NCBI GenBank assembly: GCA_024734555.1
Contig: JANPWX010000336.1
Location: 682,001 to 746,000 of the forward strand
Reading direction: 5' to 3'
DNA from: Trochalopteron elliotii
Taxonomy: Eukaryota > Chordata > Aves > Passeriformes > Leiothrichidae
Length of the DNA stretch: 64,000 nucleotides
The translations under genes were made by a program, and so were the position numbers. The notes under the pieces are model-generated. The model was not told where the DNA came from and made no database searches. It saw only the letters and a list, made by a program, of their open reading frames with translations. Positions 1 to 12,665 of this stretch are shown in pieces (position 1 is the first letter of the stretch; every line of letters starts with the position of its first letter).

Positions 1-1896
1 AATATTTCAAGGCACTAAATGTGCTCAATGAATTTCCTATCTTGCTATTTTTCAATCTGGGGGAAAAGAAAGCTCTTAACTGTTTTTATTTTAAGTACAC
101 AAAGACTGTTTATTCATGTCATTACATCACAGTTTAAAAGTCTTTGTATTTTTTTCTTTATTTTTAACTTTTGGGGCAGGGGAAAACCACCACCACCAAC
201 CAGATTTATGAGGCTGGCATGGATTCAAAGCCAAATTTGATCAGAAAAAGCTTTTAATGGAAGAAACAATAACTAAGTCAGTGCTGTGAAGCTTTTGATA
301 TATGTAGTCTTCTCTCAAGCCATGTAATCCTACTGGAGAAACTTCAGCTTGCCATGCTCTTTTAAGAAACATCCAAAGGCTCCCCAAGCCCAAATCTCTT
401 TGGAGTGATTTGAGAGCATCATCCATGCTGAGTGTTATCATTTTCTCCATGCCTCAAACTCAAGCTACTTGAAGGTTATCTTGGTGCAGCAAGAGAGGCA
501 CTCGAGGAAGGACACCAAACCAGGAGGCAAAGGACTTCCCCAGGATGCACCTTCTGAAGCTTTGCTGCAGGTCACGTCAGGAGCAGCCAACTCCAACTCC
601 CCTCTCACAGCTACCACTCACCACCTTCAGGCCTAAATCCCCTTCAAGTGCCAAAAATTTAGGTCCAGTCACAAAATAACCCAAAAGCCAGAGCTGCTTT
701 CATTTGTGTTGATTTAGGATTAGATACATCAAGTCCTGACCTAGAGCCACCAGGATCAGCCTAAGCATTGCTGACACCAGACCAAAGCTCTCTCCCCTGA
801 GTCTTGCCTTAAGGTGTAGAGGCCCTTTTCTTTGGAAAGGAGCAGATTTGATTTTAACCACAAACACTTCTGTGTGATTCACTGCCACTTCTCGCAGCCT
901 CCTAAATTCTCCTCTAGTTTGCAAAACAAACACGGGTAATTGCATTTTATTTTGTCTACGGCCTTGTTAACAAATTACAAGAGTATAACAATGAACATTG
1001 GCAGCTTTATCTCAAGCTTGAAGTCATACACTCTCTAGGTCTCAAGGCCTTTTCACACAAGTGAAGCAAGGGTGAAGTCTCTCATCCTATTTATCTCTGA
1101 AGGGACTGACCTGAGAGCCCTTTGTGGTGCCCATGTTCAAACCTTGACTGAAACACCACAATGTTTTCTTTTCACCTTGGTGGGTCACTTCCAACAGACA
1201 GAACACTGATATGAGGGTAAATAATCTCTCTTTGCAGGATGCCCTGCAGAAGTTTGGCTGACACTCAGATTAGAAAGGCCTGGCCTTCTCTTGCCTGCCA
1301 TTTAGCCAGCTCTGGAAGGGTTCTGCTGTGGCTAAAATCTCCCTGTGGGCCTCTTGCTCACTGTTTGCTGAGAACACAAACAAAACCAGCAGCTCTTGTG
1401 CTTCCACAAGTAAAGCTGTTCAACCAAGTCCTACACAGTACATGAAACTACAACACATTTTGGGGCCCTTTTCACTCAAACACAAAGCCAGTTCAACTAC
1501 TGGCCCAGGCAAAGGGAAAGTGTCAGTGACATAGAAATCCTTCCCAAAATACTGTAGGATTGGCTCAAGAGCTGGTGGCAGAAGCAGACATCACAGAACC
1601 CACTGCAAAAACTCCTACCGGATTCAATACAAATATTGAGGCAAGGATTAGAGAACTTTGAACTGTTTTAAAAAAATCCCATTAATTAAACATTTTTTCT
1701 ATAGCTGAAGAGGATTTTTGAATAACTATTTTTATTACATTCCATGAAAATTTTGCCTGCCTTAGAAATCATGGTCTTTGGGCCAGGAGACTTTAAAAAG
1801 ATGAAAAATAACCCCACAGGATAAATCTGGGAGTGGTTTTATTTATATTTCTTGTCTTTAAAATCTGTGGAGGTTTGAGCAGCAAAGTTTTCAATG
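1..1896. other. Intron 2 segment: nothing recognised
   Basis: No repeat or exon recognised. Open frames are at most 81 codons and overlap randomly. Confidence 0.6.
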
Positions 1897-2037
1897 AGGT
1901 TTTTTTTTGTTGTTTTGTTGGGTTTTTTGGGTTTTTAGGGGGGGGTTGGTTTTGTTTTTGTCGGGATTTTTTTTTTTGTTTATTTGGTTGATTTTTTTTG
2001 TTTGTTTGTTTTGGGTTTTTTGTTTGGGTTTTTTTTC
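1897..2037. repeat. G/T-rich low-complexity block
   Basis: About 140 bases made almost only of T and G on the plus strand, with GTTT repeats and G runs including an eight-G tract near 1938-1945. Spaced GGG runs at about 1920-1945 could form a quadruplex. It has no coding potential. Confidence 0.85.
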
Positions 2038-5000
2038 GAGGGGCAACTTAGACTTTGCAGATACAAACTGATTCCCTTGAAATCCCTTCCCCGATCAATT
2101 GGCACAAGTTCCAATCTGTCCTACACTGTTTCATACTTCAGAGATTTTGTCTCACCTATAGGGACAGAGACTTCAAAAAAACACTGGAGACTTTTTCAGG
2201 GTCCCTATCTCCAGCAGATATATTTCCAACCCATTCCTATACCCTGTGACAGAGCCTTCTGTATGGATCTGATACAGAGATATACTGTCAGCATTTATAA
2301 ACAAACCTTTTTGTACCTACAGAAGGCTTGCATACAAAGTGAGGAACATGAAAATCTCAGAGTCTAAAAAATTAAGTTAAAATATATTAAATCCTTCAAG
2401 AGATATTTCTTTATGGGTTTGAAGGCAGGCTTGAGTTCACGTGGTGTGACTTTGTGCCAAGAGAATGGCTGGGATCCCTGCCTCTTGCTAGCCAGAATCA
2501 CAATTTCTAACATGGCAATTTCATAAGGAATTGTGGAAATTCCCTCACCCTACCATGTGAAAAAGGTTTCAAAAGGGTAAGAGCAATATCCAACCAGAGA
2601 AAAGGAGACACTGCTGACCAGAAACATGGCTGAGCAGGAAACAGCAGTGTAAGAAACAACACACAAAATTATGAAAGGGAAAGACCTACAAAGGAAAAGT
2701 GCAGTATTTCCTTAACAAATCCAAAATCTGAACATAGAGGCAGTTTTAGAAACCTCTGCTTTGTTAGGGGGAAAAAAAGTTGCGTTGAAAACATATGGAG
2801 GGAACAAAAATCACCCAGGTGGTATTCCTTATTTTAATCTTGCTCACCCAAGCCAAGATCACTTGATCAGCTTTGATACACTTGAACTGAGTGATTTTGG
2901 AGATGCTGAGCTATGCTGCAGTTGATGGTGCTGCCTCCTACCCCTCCAGCCACCTCTGGCAGACCTATAGCTGGGAAAAATCAGAAATCTGCTCCCCCCT
3001 CTTTAGCTCAGGACCATGGCAAACATTTTGCATCAAATACAAACCCAAAAATAATTACTGGTAAGTGCTGCCTGCACTATAAAACCCTGTGATATCTTCT
3101 CCCAACTGCTCTGCATCAAAGTGCATCCTCTGCAAACAGACAACTTGCACTTGCTTGATCTGCTGCCCTGAGCCTTTAGCTGACCCCCTTTTTGTGACTA
3201 CTTGCTGTTCTCTTGAAGGATCTAAGAAAAATATAAAATGTGTTGCTTTTAGTAAATATTTTTTCTGCCCACCAAGGCAAGCCAGAAGTGCTTGGAAGAA
3301 AAAGATGATTATCTCATTACATGACATCTCTGCAGTGTTTTTTCTGACTGTTTTCTGCCCAGCTTTGTGCCTTTGGAAAACACAAGATTTTAAATTGCAC
3401 CTTGTCTGCAATTACTAGGCTCTTGTTTTATGCTGTTTTGCAAGAGAAGCCTGACAAAGGAACATTTTATAAAGCAAGAGAAATCCCACTTGTAGCGATG
3501 GCCACTTGGCAAGTGGCTGCTCACAGCCCTCCCCAACTTTTCAGCTCAGATCTCCCTCCCAGCCTCAGCAAAATGAGTAAAGATCCACAAACAGCCAGAG
3601 AGGAAAAACACCAGGAGTTATTTAAGCTGGCAGTGTTTCAAGTGAAGGGCAACACGATTTACTGTTCACTTGCAATTACTCCCTCACAATTTGGGCAGCT
3701 CAAAGCTCGTCATTGCTCCTATTGATTGTTTTCCCCCCCAAAAAAACTGTTGGTGCAGTTTAAAAACAAAACTTGCAACAGGCTGGATGCAGACACCTGT
3801 TTAGGTACCAACCTGTCACTGAAGGTAAATGAATTTCAACTGGCTCAGTCACAGGCAGAGGCACAGAAAAGGAAAAGATATCTAAAGGCACGATGGAAAT
3901 TAATAGAGTAATCCCTCTAGATAGCTCCAGCACTGCCACATTTCCCTGGTGAAAGTGCCACACCAGCCCTTATCACAACCATGAAATGGGATACAGTAAG
4001 AGCACATCACCTCCTTCCCTGCTCTCCTTTATTCCAGCACCTCTAAATATTTATGGAAACTGATAGCTTAGGCACTGCTCTAGGGCCAACTTTATCATGC
4101 TTTTCCACACAGGAGGATGCTAATAATTAGGATCCTTCCAGATTTTGAAAATAATTGCAAATCTCCAGCATACAGGGCTAATCATAGCTTTAAAGAACCA
4201 GTCCTAAACTACTGCTCTCATACCAGGGATGGGTTTACTCTACTGAATAACAGGAAAGCTGCAGCAAGGCTCAAAGTTCAGAGAAATCCCAGTGTTTTAG
4301 ATGCTTACCTAAATCAACCCAGCCTCTTCCACAGCAGAAGTTCTTCACAAGCAATCTTAGACAGATTTTTGGTACTCCTGATACTTTTTACTGTATCTGG
4401 TATTTTTGGCAGGGGCAGAAGAACCAAACAACCCTACACTTACTTCATCCTCTTGCTGTGTGCTGCATTTCTCCTGCATGCTACTTATTACCTGCACTGC
4501 AGTAGAGGCTGGGAGCAACACTGACCCAAAGGGCAAGTCCCTCCCTGGGGCAACTGATGGCCAAACTTCCAGGCCATTGAGAAAACCATGAAATGCAGCC
4601 ACCTCCTGTGAACAGCAAACAGAGAGCTCAGGTATGAGGCTGAAAAGCACTATCAGCTGGGAAGAACACGTTCACACTTCCTGATGGGCTGAGGGAATTG
4701 ATCTGGCAGTGGTGAGCATTCAAGGGAGTTGAAATTAAGGTCAGATTGAAGTTTTCTGGGCTTTCATCGAGAGCTCTCTTGCTCTTGAGGTGGGAGGCAG
4801 CAGCTGAGGGACATCTGGATGGAAGGGCTGGTAGGTTACATGACATAATAAAGTGAAAAATAATGGGAAGAGTGAGGTTAATGAAACATTTCTGAGCCTT
4901 TAAAAAAGGCTGAGGCTTCCCCTCAGCTGAGGCAATGTTTTGGGACAGAGTGGATGGCATCTCCTCTGCTAACAAGCTGGTTTTCAGCCTTTTTTAGCTT

Positions 5001-6115
5001 TCAAGTGAGTTAATTTTCCTAAAGCATTCAGCTATGCAGCAGCACAGGCACCTTCTCACAAGGCGTGTTGTTCTAATAGATCAAAAGTCTATGTTTTCAA
5101 AATCCCATTAAATACATATTCAGCTGTCAGACGTTAGCACACATTACAAAAAGGAAATTGATGGTTGACTCTGAAAATCCAGCCTGATGTGCTGTCCCTA
5201 ATTTACCCCAGCACACTCTTTGGAGTGTGTGATCCATTACAGCACGTTCGCCGTAATATCGGAACACAAAAAAGGGATGAGTCAAAGACAGAATGTCAGG
5301 TCAAATTTTTCAGGCTTAACTCAGGATTTAATTGCATTTAGAGGTTTAAGTCAGACTATTACAACTGTCTTTAAGGTAATCTCCTCGTGTAGGAGGGAGT
5401 ATATCTGTTCCACACTTGGGTATTTCACTCAATACAGCTGCGGTGAGACAGATCCCTCTTTCTCTCATTTTGTAGTGAATAATCAGTTTAGCCTGCAAGG
5501 CAGGAACCATGGGCTTTGCTCGTGTCAAGGCAAGGGGCTCACCTCCTGCTCAGATATAGAAGCACATGGAAAAAACTACTACAGAGGTTTCACAAAGAGA
5601 GGGGCTTGCAAATCATCACTGAAGTCGAAGCTGAAGTTTACAGGAGCAAAGCACCGAGAGCCCCTTTCTGCAGGATTTTGTGTGTCTAATTAAAAGTTAA
5701 TGGTTAACATCAGCATGTTTGAGAGCTCAGCACACATGAAACACGGCTTGGATTGTGGCTGTGAGCTCTCCTTCACCAGAGGGTGTGTGTGAGAATCTTA
5801 AAGCTGGTGGGTATCAAATGCAAATGCTTCCACGGGAGAGTAGTGCACTGGATTCTTATGCTAATACCAAGCTGGTGGCTCAGTGCAAAGATTGCAGAGG
5901 GAAGTGCAATCAAATCTGCCACTGGGAAGAAGAAAGTGGGAGCAAAGGCACCTGGAAAAGCAGCTTCCCTAGGACAGGAGGCTTGGCTACTGCTTGGCAC
6001 GTCATACAGAAACCATAACCAACACCACTCTCATGGCTAAAATGTTGAGATTTTAAGCCAGGCACCCACCAATGGGATGGAGGATGTATCTGTCCAGCCT
6101 AACCCTAAATCACAG
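2038..6115. other. Intron 2 segment: nothing recognised
   Basis: The longest open frame is 157 codons (5220-5693, plus). It has no recognisable domain and no exon-like borders. A small stem, CACACTC/GAGTGTG, sits at 5212-5229. Confidence 0.6.
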
Positions 6116-6305
6116 ACTCATCACAGAATGGCTTGGGGTGGAGGGGACCTTAAATATCTACTTCCAGACCCTTCCATGGGCAGGGACACCTTCCACTACC
6201 CCAGGGTGCTCCAAGCCCCATCCAACGTGGTCTTGGACACTTCCAGGGATCTAGGAGCAGCCACAGCTTCTCTGGGTCAGTACTCCATCACCCTCACAGT
6301 CTCTC
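6116..6305 (-). repeat. CR1 LINE fragment, 3' part, minus orientation
   Basis: The plus strand reads as the reverse complement of the avian CR1 3' region. Recognisable blocks are CACAGAATGGCTTGGGGTGG, then GGGCAGGGACACCTTCCAC, then TGCTCCAAGCCCCATCCAAC, then a segment ending near CACCCTCACAG. CR1 is the main LINE of bird genomes and copies are usually truncated at the 5' end, as here. The outer end near 6305 is approximate. Confidence 0.88.
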
Positions 6306-8763
6306 CAACTCCCTGGACTGTTTGAACTGAAACACCAGAAAGCAGAACTCCCTCTTCTGAAATACTTTTTCCTGTAATGATACTCAGGTGGGGCTTTTTG
6401 GACTGTGTCATCATGCAAATACCGTACAAACATTTTTAGACCCAAGACATCATTTTGTGCCTTTTTTCAAATTTAAGAATCAAAAGTATCACACCCAAGA
6501 AGAAACATCTTGCTGGTTATAATCAATCATTTTAAAAGAAAACACTGAGCCTTGTTTGGCTGCTAGGACCAGCTAGTTCAGCAAAAAGTGAAATTTCTTC
6601 TCTTGATCTTCAGATAGCCTTTGAATTAAATACTTGTTGCAGCAAGAGAAAGTTTGGGTTGTTTTTGTCATCAGATTTGAGATCAAGAAGAGATGAGATG
6701 ATCCAGGATGAAAGGCAGAAATGTCACATGAAGAACTGAAACCCAAGGATTCAAAATAACTGCACAAAGGTGCTGGAAGTAAAACATGGATAACTCCATG
6801 GTGCTGGACTTGGTACATGTATTCTCTCAGCACCCTGTGCTGGAGGCACATAAACACCAGACAGAGACAGAGGGTTGGCTGTGCAGAGCTGGTTGGCATG
6901 GAGCCCACTACCCCCAGAGTGGGGGATGCCCATCCCCAGTGCCTAATCCTAACTGGAGGTTTGTGGTGTTTGGGGCATTTCTAGATGCAGGCCTCCCTTG
7001 TCCTTTGGAAACTTACCCTGGGCAATGTTTCCAATGCAAACCTCAGCCTTTTTGAAAACTTTACCATGTATCAGCTCTGAGGTAAGGCTTAGACCCTTGG
7101 GTGATCTGACACCTCACTCTGGGAGCCCCTTGGGGAATTAGGGTTCCTCTGTGTGATAATTCTATGTTCCCACAGTCTGTTCTGCTGCAAATCCATAGCC
7201 ACTTTCCATGTGGCCCACCTTTTACTCCTAAGTTATTTTCTTTTCTATTTCAGCCTGGCTGCGGTAGGATGCTGCAGAAACAATTATGCAGACCTGATAA
7301 CATCAGTGATAAAACATGCCCTGTCACATTTTCTGAGCCCAAATTTATCAAGGCAGTACAGCACAAATGGTATTTCATTGCTGAATGTTCTTTTTATGGA
7401 GAACACTCTCCATTTTGGGCAGGAGGGAGGGTGTGTTTCAAAGTTCATTTTTCAATTTACAAGCCCCCTACGTACTTTTCATCACGATCACATCAGGGGC
7501 ACCCTTGGATAATCAGACAGAAATGGGTTCAGCATAGGAAGAGCACTGACAATCTGTGGGAAGTAGGCTGATGTCCATAATAACTATGAAAAACAAACTC
7601 AAATCAAGGTAAATCAACAACAAAATATAATGGAAAAGGTGCAGATTAGAGATAATCAGCTATTTTTTCAGCGAAGCAATTTCACACCAAAGACAGAAAG
7701 AAGGGAATGCAAAACCCAACTTCCAGCCTCCATTTGGTTCATGTGGGTTCAGCATCTTCACTGCTGACAGAGATCTAAACTCCTCCTCATTCTGGGAAAA
7801 TGCTGGCTCAGGTCTCCAGCTCCAGCAGCAGGCAGGTGCTCAGGGAGGGCTCCAGAAAAAACTCAGTGCTGGGCATTAATGACTCTGAAACACCTTGTAA
7901 ATATGTTTTCCATCCTTTGATTTTTATTAATGCCACAAACCTGTTGCTCTGGGAAAACCACCAAAAAAATTACCTCGTAAGACACCCAGCCACTGACATT
8001 TTCCTGTGTCTGTGCCATTTCCTATTTTTAACTGGGTAACGTTGGTCAATTCAGCGGAGATGCCTAAGGTGCTTCAAATTGCAGTTGGGGTGTCAAAAAA
8101 AAAAACAAAAAACCCTCACTTATTTCTTGTAAAACCCTACTAGCAGAGAGAACAGCATGTCTAAGAGCCCACTCCTTCAAATTTAACTAAAGAAGTTAAA
8201 CAGCTTCACAGCATCCAAATACTCTTTAACTTATAAGCAAACAAACATTATAGAATTAACAAAGAGGTGCCAATCTAATTAAAATCAATCCACAGATATC
8301 TCTAAACACCAAGGGAGCCTGATTAGAAGCTGTTTATAGTGGCTGCTTAAGCAAATTGTGAAGGAGTAATAATTCTGATGTTGTCACTTGCCAGAAAGAT
8401 TTTTCGCACCTCCAAAACATTCCTTCAGCTTCAATTTATTTAAAGCTCACACTTGAAAATGAACCACATCTTCTGTGCCATAATTCCTTAAACAGAGGGG
8501 CTGAGAAAATTGAGGATTATAGAAGTGACTGATCCTTGTGTGCTGCCACACACTTGGGAGCACCCTCACATGCTCATGAGGCTGCACAAAGGGCTTCTCT
8601 TGGTAGAGAAAGGAGCTTTTTGGGGTGCTCTGCCTCTCCCTCACCCCACTGCAAAACAAGCCCTGCCAAACACCCAAGGAAGGGGCTGTAAGGAAAGAAA
8701 ATCCTGTTGCTGCTCCAGCTGGATGCTAATTATTCCCAGGAAAATGCCCAGAGAGACACAAAA
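6306..8763. other. Intron 2 segment: nothing recognised
   Basis: Two overlapping frames of 119 and 135 codons near 7153-7571 compete in different phases, which argues that both are chance. Confidence 0.6.
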
Positions 8764-8829
8764 GGGCATGGGTTGGACTCAGTGATCTTGAAGGTTTCTT
8801 CCAACCTAGTCATTCTGTGAATTCTGTGA
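8764..8829 (+). repeat. CR1 LINE 3' tail, plus orientation
   Basis: A short fragment with the typical CR1 terminal sequence: GGTTGGACTCAGTGATCTTG, then a variant of the AAGG-TTCTTCCAACC block. It ends in two copies of an ATTCTGTGA-like octamer, the terminal microsatellite that primes CR1 retroposition. It is a severely 5'-truncated copy. Confidence 0.88.
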
Positions 8830-8997
8830 AAAAGCAAATGGAAGTCTATCTGCCAGAACATGATGCTCTGACCCACTCCTCTAACTGGTGTCTACAGGAA
8901 GGGCTGTGTCTGTGGCTGAGTAATGACACCTGATTGAAACCTGAGAAATTTGGCTCTCTGGGAACACAGGACACATCACTCCCTAAATAAGCAGGGC

Positions 8998-9014
8998 TTT
9001 TTTTTTTTTTTTTT
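8998..9014. repeat. T17 homopolymer
   Basis: Seventeen uninterrupted T, about 170 bases right of the CR1 tail and not part of it. Confidence 0.95.
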
Positions 9015-9769
9015 GGTCCCCAGCTTCTTTCCAGGCGTTTCAAGAATGCTGTTTGCCAAAGGGAGGAAGACAACAGTTCAAAAAACACACAGATCTGAGA
9101 GATGAATGAAATTGGGGGCTGATGGAGAACACTTTCAGAAAGAAAATCTGTTTTTCAACAGGACAACCAGTCCATGCAGGCTGCTCTGTAACTCGAGGCA
9201 AAGTATGATCCCCGGGCAAACTTTCAGACACCCTGAAGACAGCAAATTTTGAAAACTCCTCAAGCAAAGTGACAATGCTTGGAGTGAATGTGCTTGTCCC
9301 CTTGCATGACCTGTGTATTCCATGACTAGTCTGAAGACAGGTTTTATTAAAGCCCCCCCTTGGCAAAAGCACCAAAGTGGGTAAAATCTGGAACAGGAGA
9401 CAGAGGTTGTCCTAGACACCCCTCAGAATCAAGAAACCCTTAAAAAAGATGGGGATTAAAACACAGCAGCCCTAGGATTGCCTGGTCTGGACTGCCTGGA
9501 GATTCCACAGGGCCAAGCTGATCCATGGGACCTTCTGGGGCTGTGACAGACCCCCACATATAGGATGATCACTCAGAACTCAGGTGCCCTTCCTGCCTTG
9601 CAACGTGACACCTTACAGTCTAAAAAGTCAAAGGAAGGAGATGGCAGAGCTTCTCCAGCACCTGGACTCACTCTCACCCCTGCAATTATGCATTTGTGCC
9701 TGAACTATTTTCTTTTTTCTTAGCCACAGGACCAGCACCCTGGGAGATGTCCACCTCCACTCTGCCAGC

Positions 9770-9787
9770 TCCTCCTCCTCCTCCTCC
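9770..9787. repeat. (CCT)6 microsatellite
   Basis: Six CCT units. They make a short proline or serine run in some frames, which is not evidence of a gene. Confidence 0.9.
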
Positions 9788-10020
9788 CTCGGCCAAGCCC
9801 AAAGGTTGCAGGAGCAGAACGTGCGACCTCAGGCTCTGCAAGGACATCTGCAGCCCCCAACAAATCCCTCCCTGCTGCTCTTTCAGGCACTGACTGGGGA
9901 AAATGCACAGTCTAGAGGCTCAATCTGCGGGTGCCACCCCTCCCCTGCCAATGGCACAGCTGCTGAAGAGCATTTGTTTTTAGAAAGAGTTTTTTCGGTA
10001 TCCAATTCACAGAGCTTTGC

Positions 10021-10052
10021 TTTTTCCTTTTTCCTTTTTTTTTTTTTTCCTC
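10021..10052. repeat. Pyrimidine tract
   Basis: An unbroken C/T tract ending in fourteen T and two C. It is low complexity only. Confidence 0.9.
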
Positions 10053-12216
10053 CTAATGTGTAAAGTGCTTTGTGAATGGGCCAACTAAAATTATTTATAA
10101 TGAGCTAATTTCCATAAAATTGGGCTAATTAATTTCCATGCTGCCTGATGAAAATTGCTAACATTGGCTTTTTACTGACAATCAAGGTCCTGCAGGCAGT
10201 TTCACACCCATCTGACTGGAAGAAGGTCCAGGCTGGATCCTTAGCAAGTGTAAATCAGCAGATATCTAATAAAACAAGCAGAGCAGTGTGCTCATTACAC
10301 AGGAAAAAATATTTTGGGCCACTTCACAGTTTATATGGAGGTAACAGTGTGTTATCTTTAATTAAGTATATATACAAACAGAGAGGCACAACATAAAGTT
10401 ACTTCTTCAAGTTCCTGAAAGCCAAGCAAAGACTCAGCTCCAGTGAAATACTTTATTCCCCCCAGTAGAATTAGGGAGGATATCAGGCTTGGTACAGCAG
10501 TGAACTGGGAAGCATCATGAGGGGCAGCTCAAAGGGAAAAGAAAAAATAACTTTACATGAGTGCTTTAGTGCCCTGAGGGTTCACAAACAGCCAAGGGAT
10601 TTGTGCACTCCTAATGGATTTGCATTTGAAAATTGCCACTAAAGGCATTAATATTGCCCTTTTAAAAGCCATTTCACACAGCATTAGTGGACACAGGTCC
10701 AGCTATGGCTAATCCAGCTGGGAACAGTCGAGTTGGCAAAACAAAACTATCGTGTCTTACATCAATGGAGTTTCTCAGGACAATTAAAGCCAGCCACTTT
10801 CCTGCAGAGCTCAGGAGCAGGGATGTTGCTCCTTATAGCAACTTTGTGTTGTGGGCTACACTTTGATAGTATTTCCTAAATCATGTTAAGCTTTAAGTAC
10901 CTAAGCCCAATGCACCACCAAAGACAACTACCGTTGGCATCCAGAAATGCATTGATTGAGCTGTACCATGGGCTTCTTGGACTCCTGTAAAAAATTCAAC
11001 TGATACTCTCATATTGTTTTGACTGAACCCTTTCCTGTGAGCTCAGAGGTCTAAGTCTGTGACAGTCACACCCTCTGTAATGTCAGTATTCACACTTCCA
11101 GCCTCCCTGGTAACACACACTGTCTTTCCTAGAGAGAAAAATCTTTCAGGCTAACGCTCTGGATCCCCCTGTTTGCTGTACTACAGAACACCTACACAAA
11201 ACAAAACGAAACAACTCGGTTTTCATGTCTAAATACTGCTAAATGACACTGTACCAAGCTAATTCTGCCTTAGGCTTATTAACACAAATTGAATTTGGTG
11301 CTAATCAGATACCACGGTGGTATGCAATATGGAAATGTGTGATTTGCACTGGCTGCTGTAAAATACATTCATTGTATTTGTGCAAGACACGGATCTTGTA
11401 AAAGACCCCACAATTACTATAGTCACACATCAGCTGTAACTTATTGGGTAGTGCCTGAGCAATTTATCTGTTCTTGGCCTCAGGCCTACACTGTCAAATG
11501 ATTACATGAATTAGGGGCAGATATCTCAGCTTTTGAATGTATCCTGTGCCTTCCCATTCCTTTACACATGTGCTGAAGGCTGAGATCCCTCCTTCAGCAC
11601 AGCCCACCATACATGGGGTTACTCTTGTTACTGATGTAAATGCCAACCCTTTTTGCAAAGAGCAACCCTTCCCAAGAGGACCCAAGTGTACGTGATACAT
11701 ACATTAATACCCTGCATTTGTAACATTTTTAACAGCAGTGAGTTAAACATTCAGTTTCCAAGTATTCAGTGTCCCCACCACAAGGAAATGCAACTCCATG
11801 ACTCCCACGATTTTGACATCCAAGATTTATCTTCCCCTCTGTCAATTGATGGAATCTCTGTAAGAGTTCATTCAAAGGCTTCATTTCTGTGCTGTCTCTG
11901 TGTTCCCTTATTAGTCGATCACATGCTAGTCACAACTGCAGTGAATATATATCCAGCTAAAACATTGATATATGTCAAGCTAATATCTCTTTCTCCTTTT
12001 ATTTCCCCTCTTGCCCTTATAAAGACACTTTGTTCTGGTGAGATATTAATTATGATTTTCTTTCCCTGGATGTGGCTGCATTTGTCTTTTCCCTCTATTT
12101 ATTGCTTCAAAAGAGCTCATGAAAAGACAGTCAATAATTCTCCTTTCCACTCCCAGGAAATCTGAATGGATGATTTGCAAGAAAAGAAGAGAAATTAAAA
12201 AGGTGCATGGTGCTGG

Positions 12217-12665
12217 TGATGCCTTAGGAAGGCTGACCTGGAACAGTGACTCGACAGGGCTAGAGGATACAGTAAGTATTTATTAAAAGGCAAAAAGAGC
12301 AGCAAAAGAGACTGGCCAGGGCTACACCCAAGGTGGACCCAAAATGGTCACAAAATGAATGACCAGTCACAAGGTCTCACATTTTATAAGTTTTGGTCTA
12401 TTTGCATACTGGGGTTTAATTGTCCAGTTACAGCTTCAGGTTGTGAAGTCTCATCCTTCTTATTTCCTCCCTTCAGTCCACCATTGTTTGTGCTTTTGGG
12501 CCTGAAAGCTTGTAACCATTGTCCTTGGTCTCCAGTAAAAGGATTTGTTTTCTTTGTCTCCCTACTCAGTGAAGAGAGCTGACTGACACTTAATATGAGG
12601 CTCAGAACTGCACCCCTAGGCAGCAGAGAATCTGAAAAACATGAAAGCTAAACCTGAAGGCATCA
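12217..12665 (-). mobile_element. Solo LTR, family A copy 1 (ERV-type, 4-bp target duplication)
   Basis: This 449-bp element starts TGATGCCTTAGG and ends with an AAGGCATCA inverted terminus. It is flanked on both sides by CTGG, a 4-bp target-site duplication. Two further copies (20431-20871 and 56106-56530) share its whole length. The minus strand is taken as sense because an AATAAA signal then lies about 70 bases before the 3' end, as in an LTR R/U5 region. No internal retroviral genes adjoin it, so it is a solo LTR. The 4-bp duplication suggests an ERV1-like integrase. A non-autonomous DNA element is the alternative. Confidence 0.8.

Larger units (their letters stand above)
8830..12216. other. 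Intron 2 segment: low-complexity tracts only
   Basis: Apart from the homopolymer and CCT tracts listed, nothing is recognised. A 170-codon frame at 11653-12165 (plus) lies in AT-rich sequence and resembles no protein I know. Confidence 0.6.

Noticed and set aside
5212..5229. Short CACACTC/GAGTGTG stem as a functional site
   Set aside because: A 7-bp stem is expected many times by chance in a window of this size.
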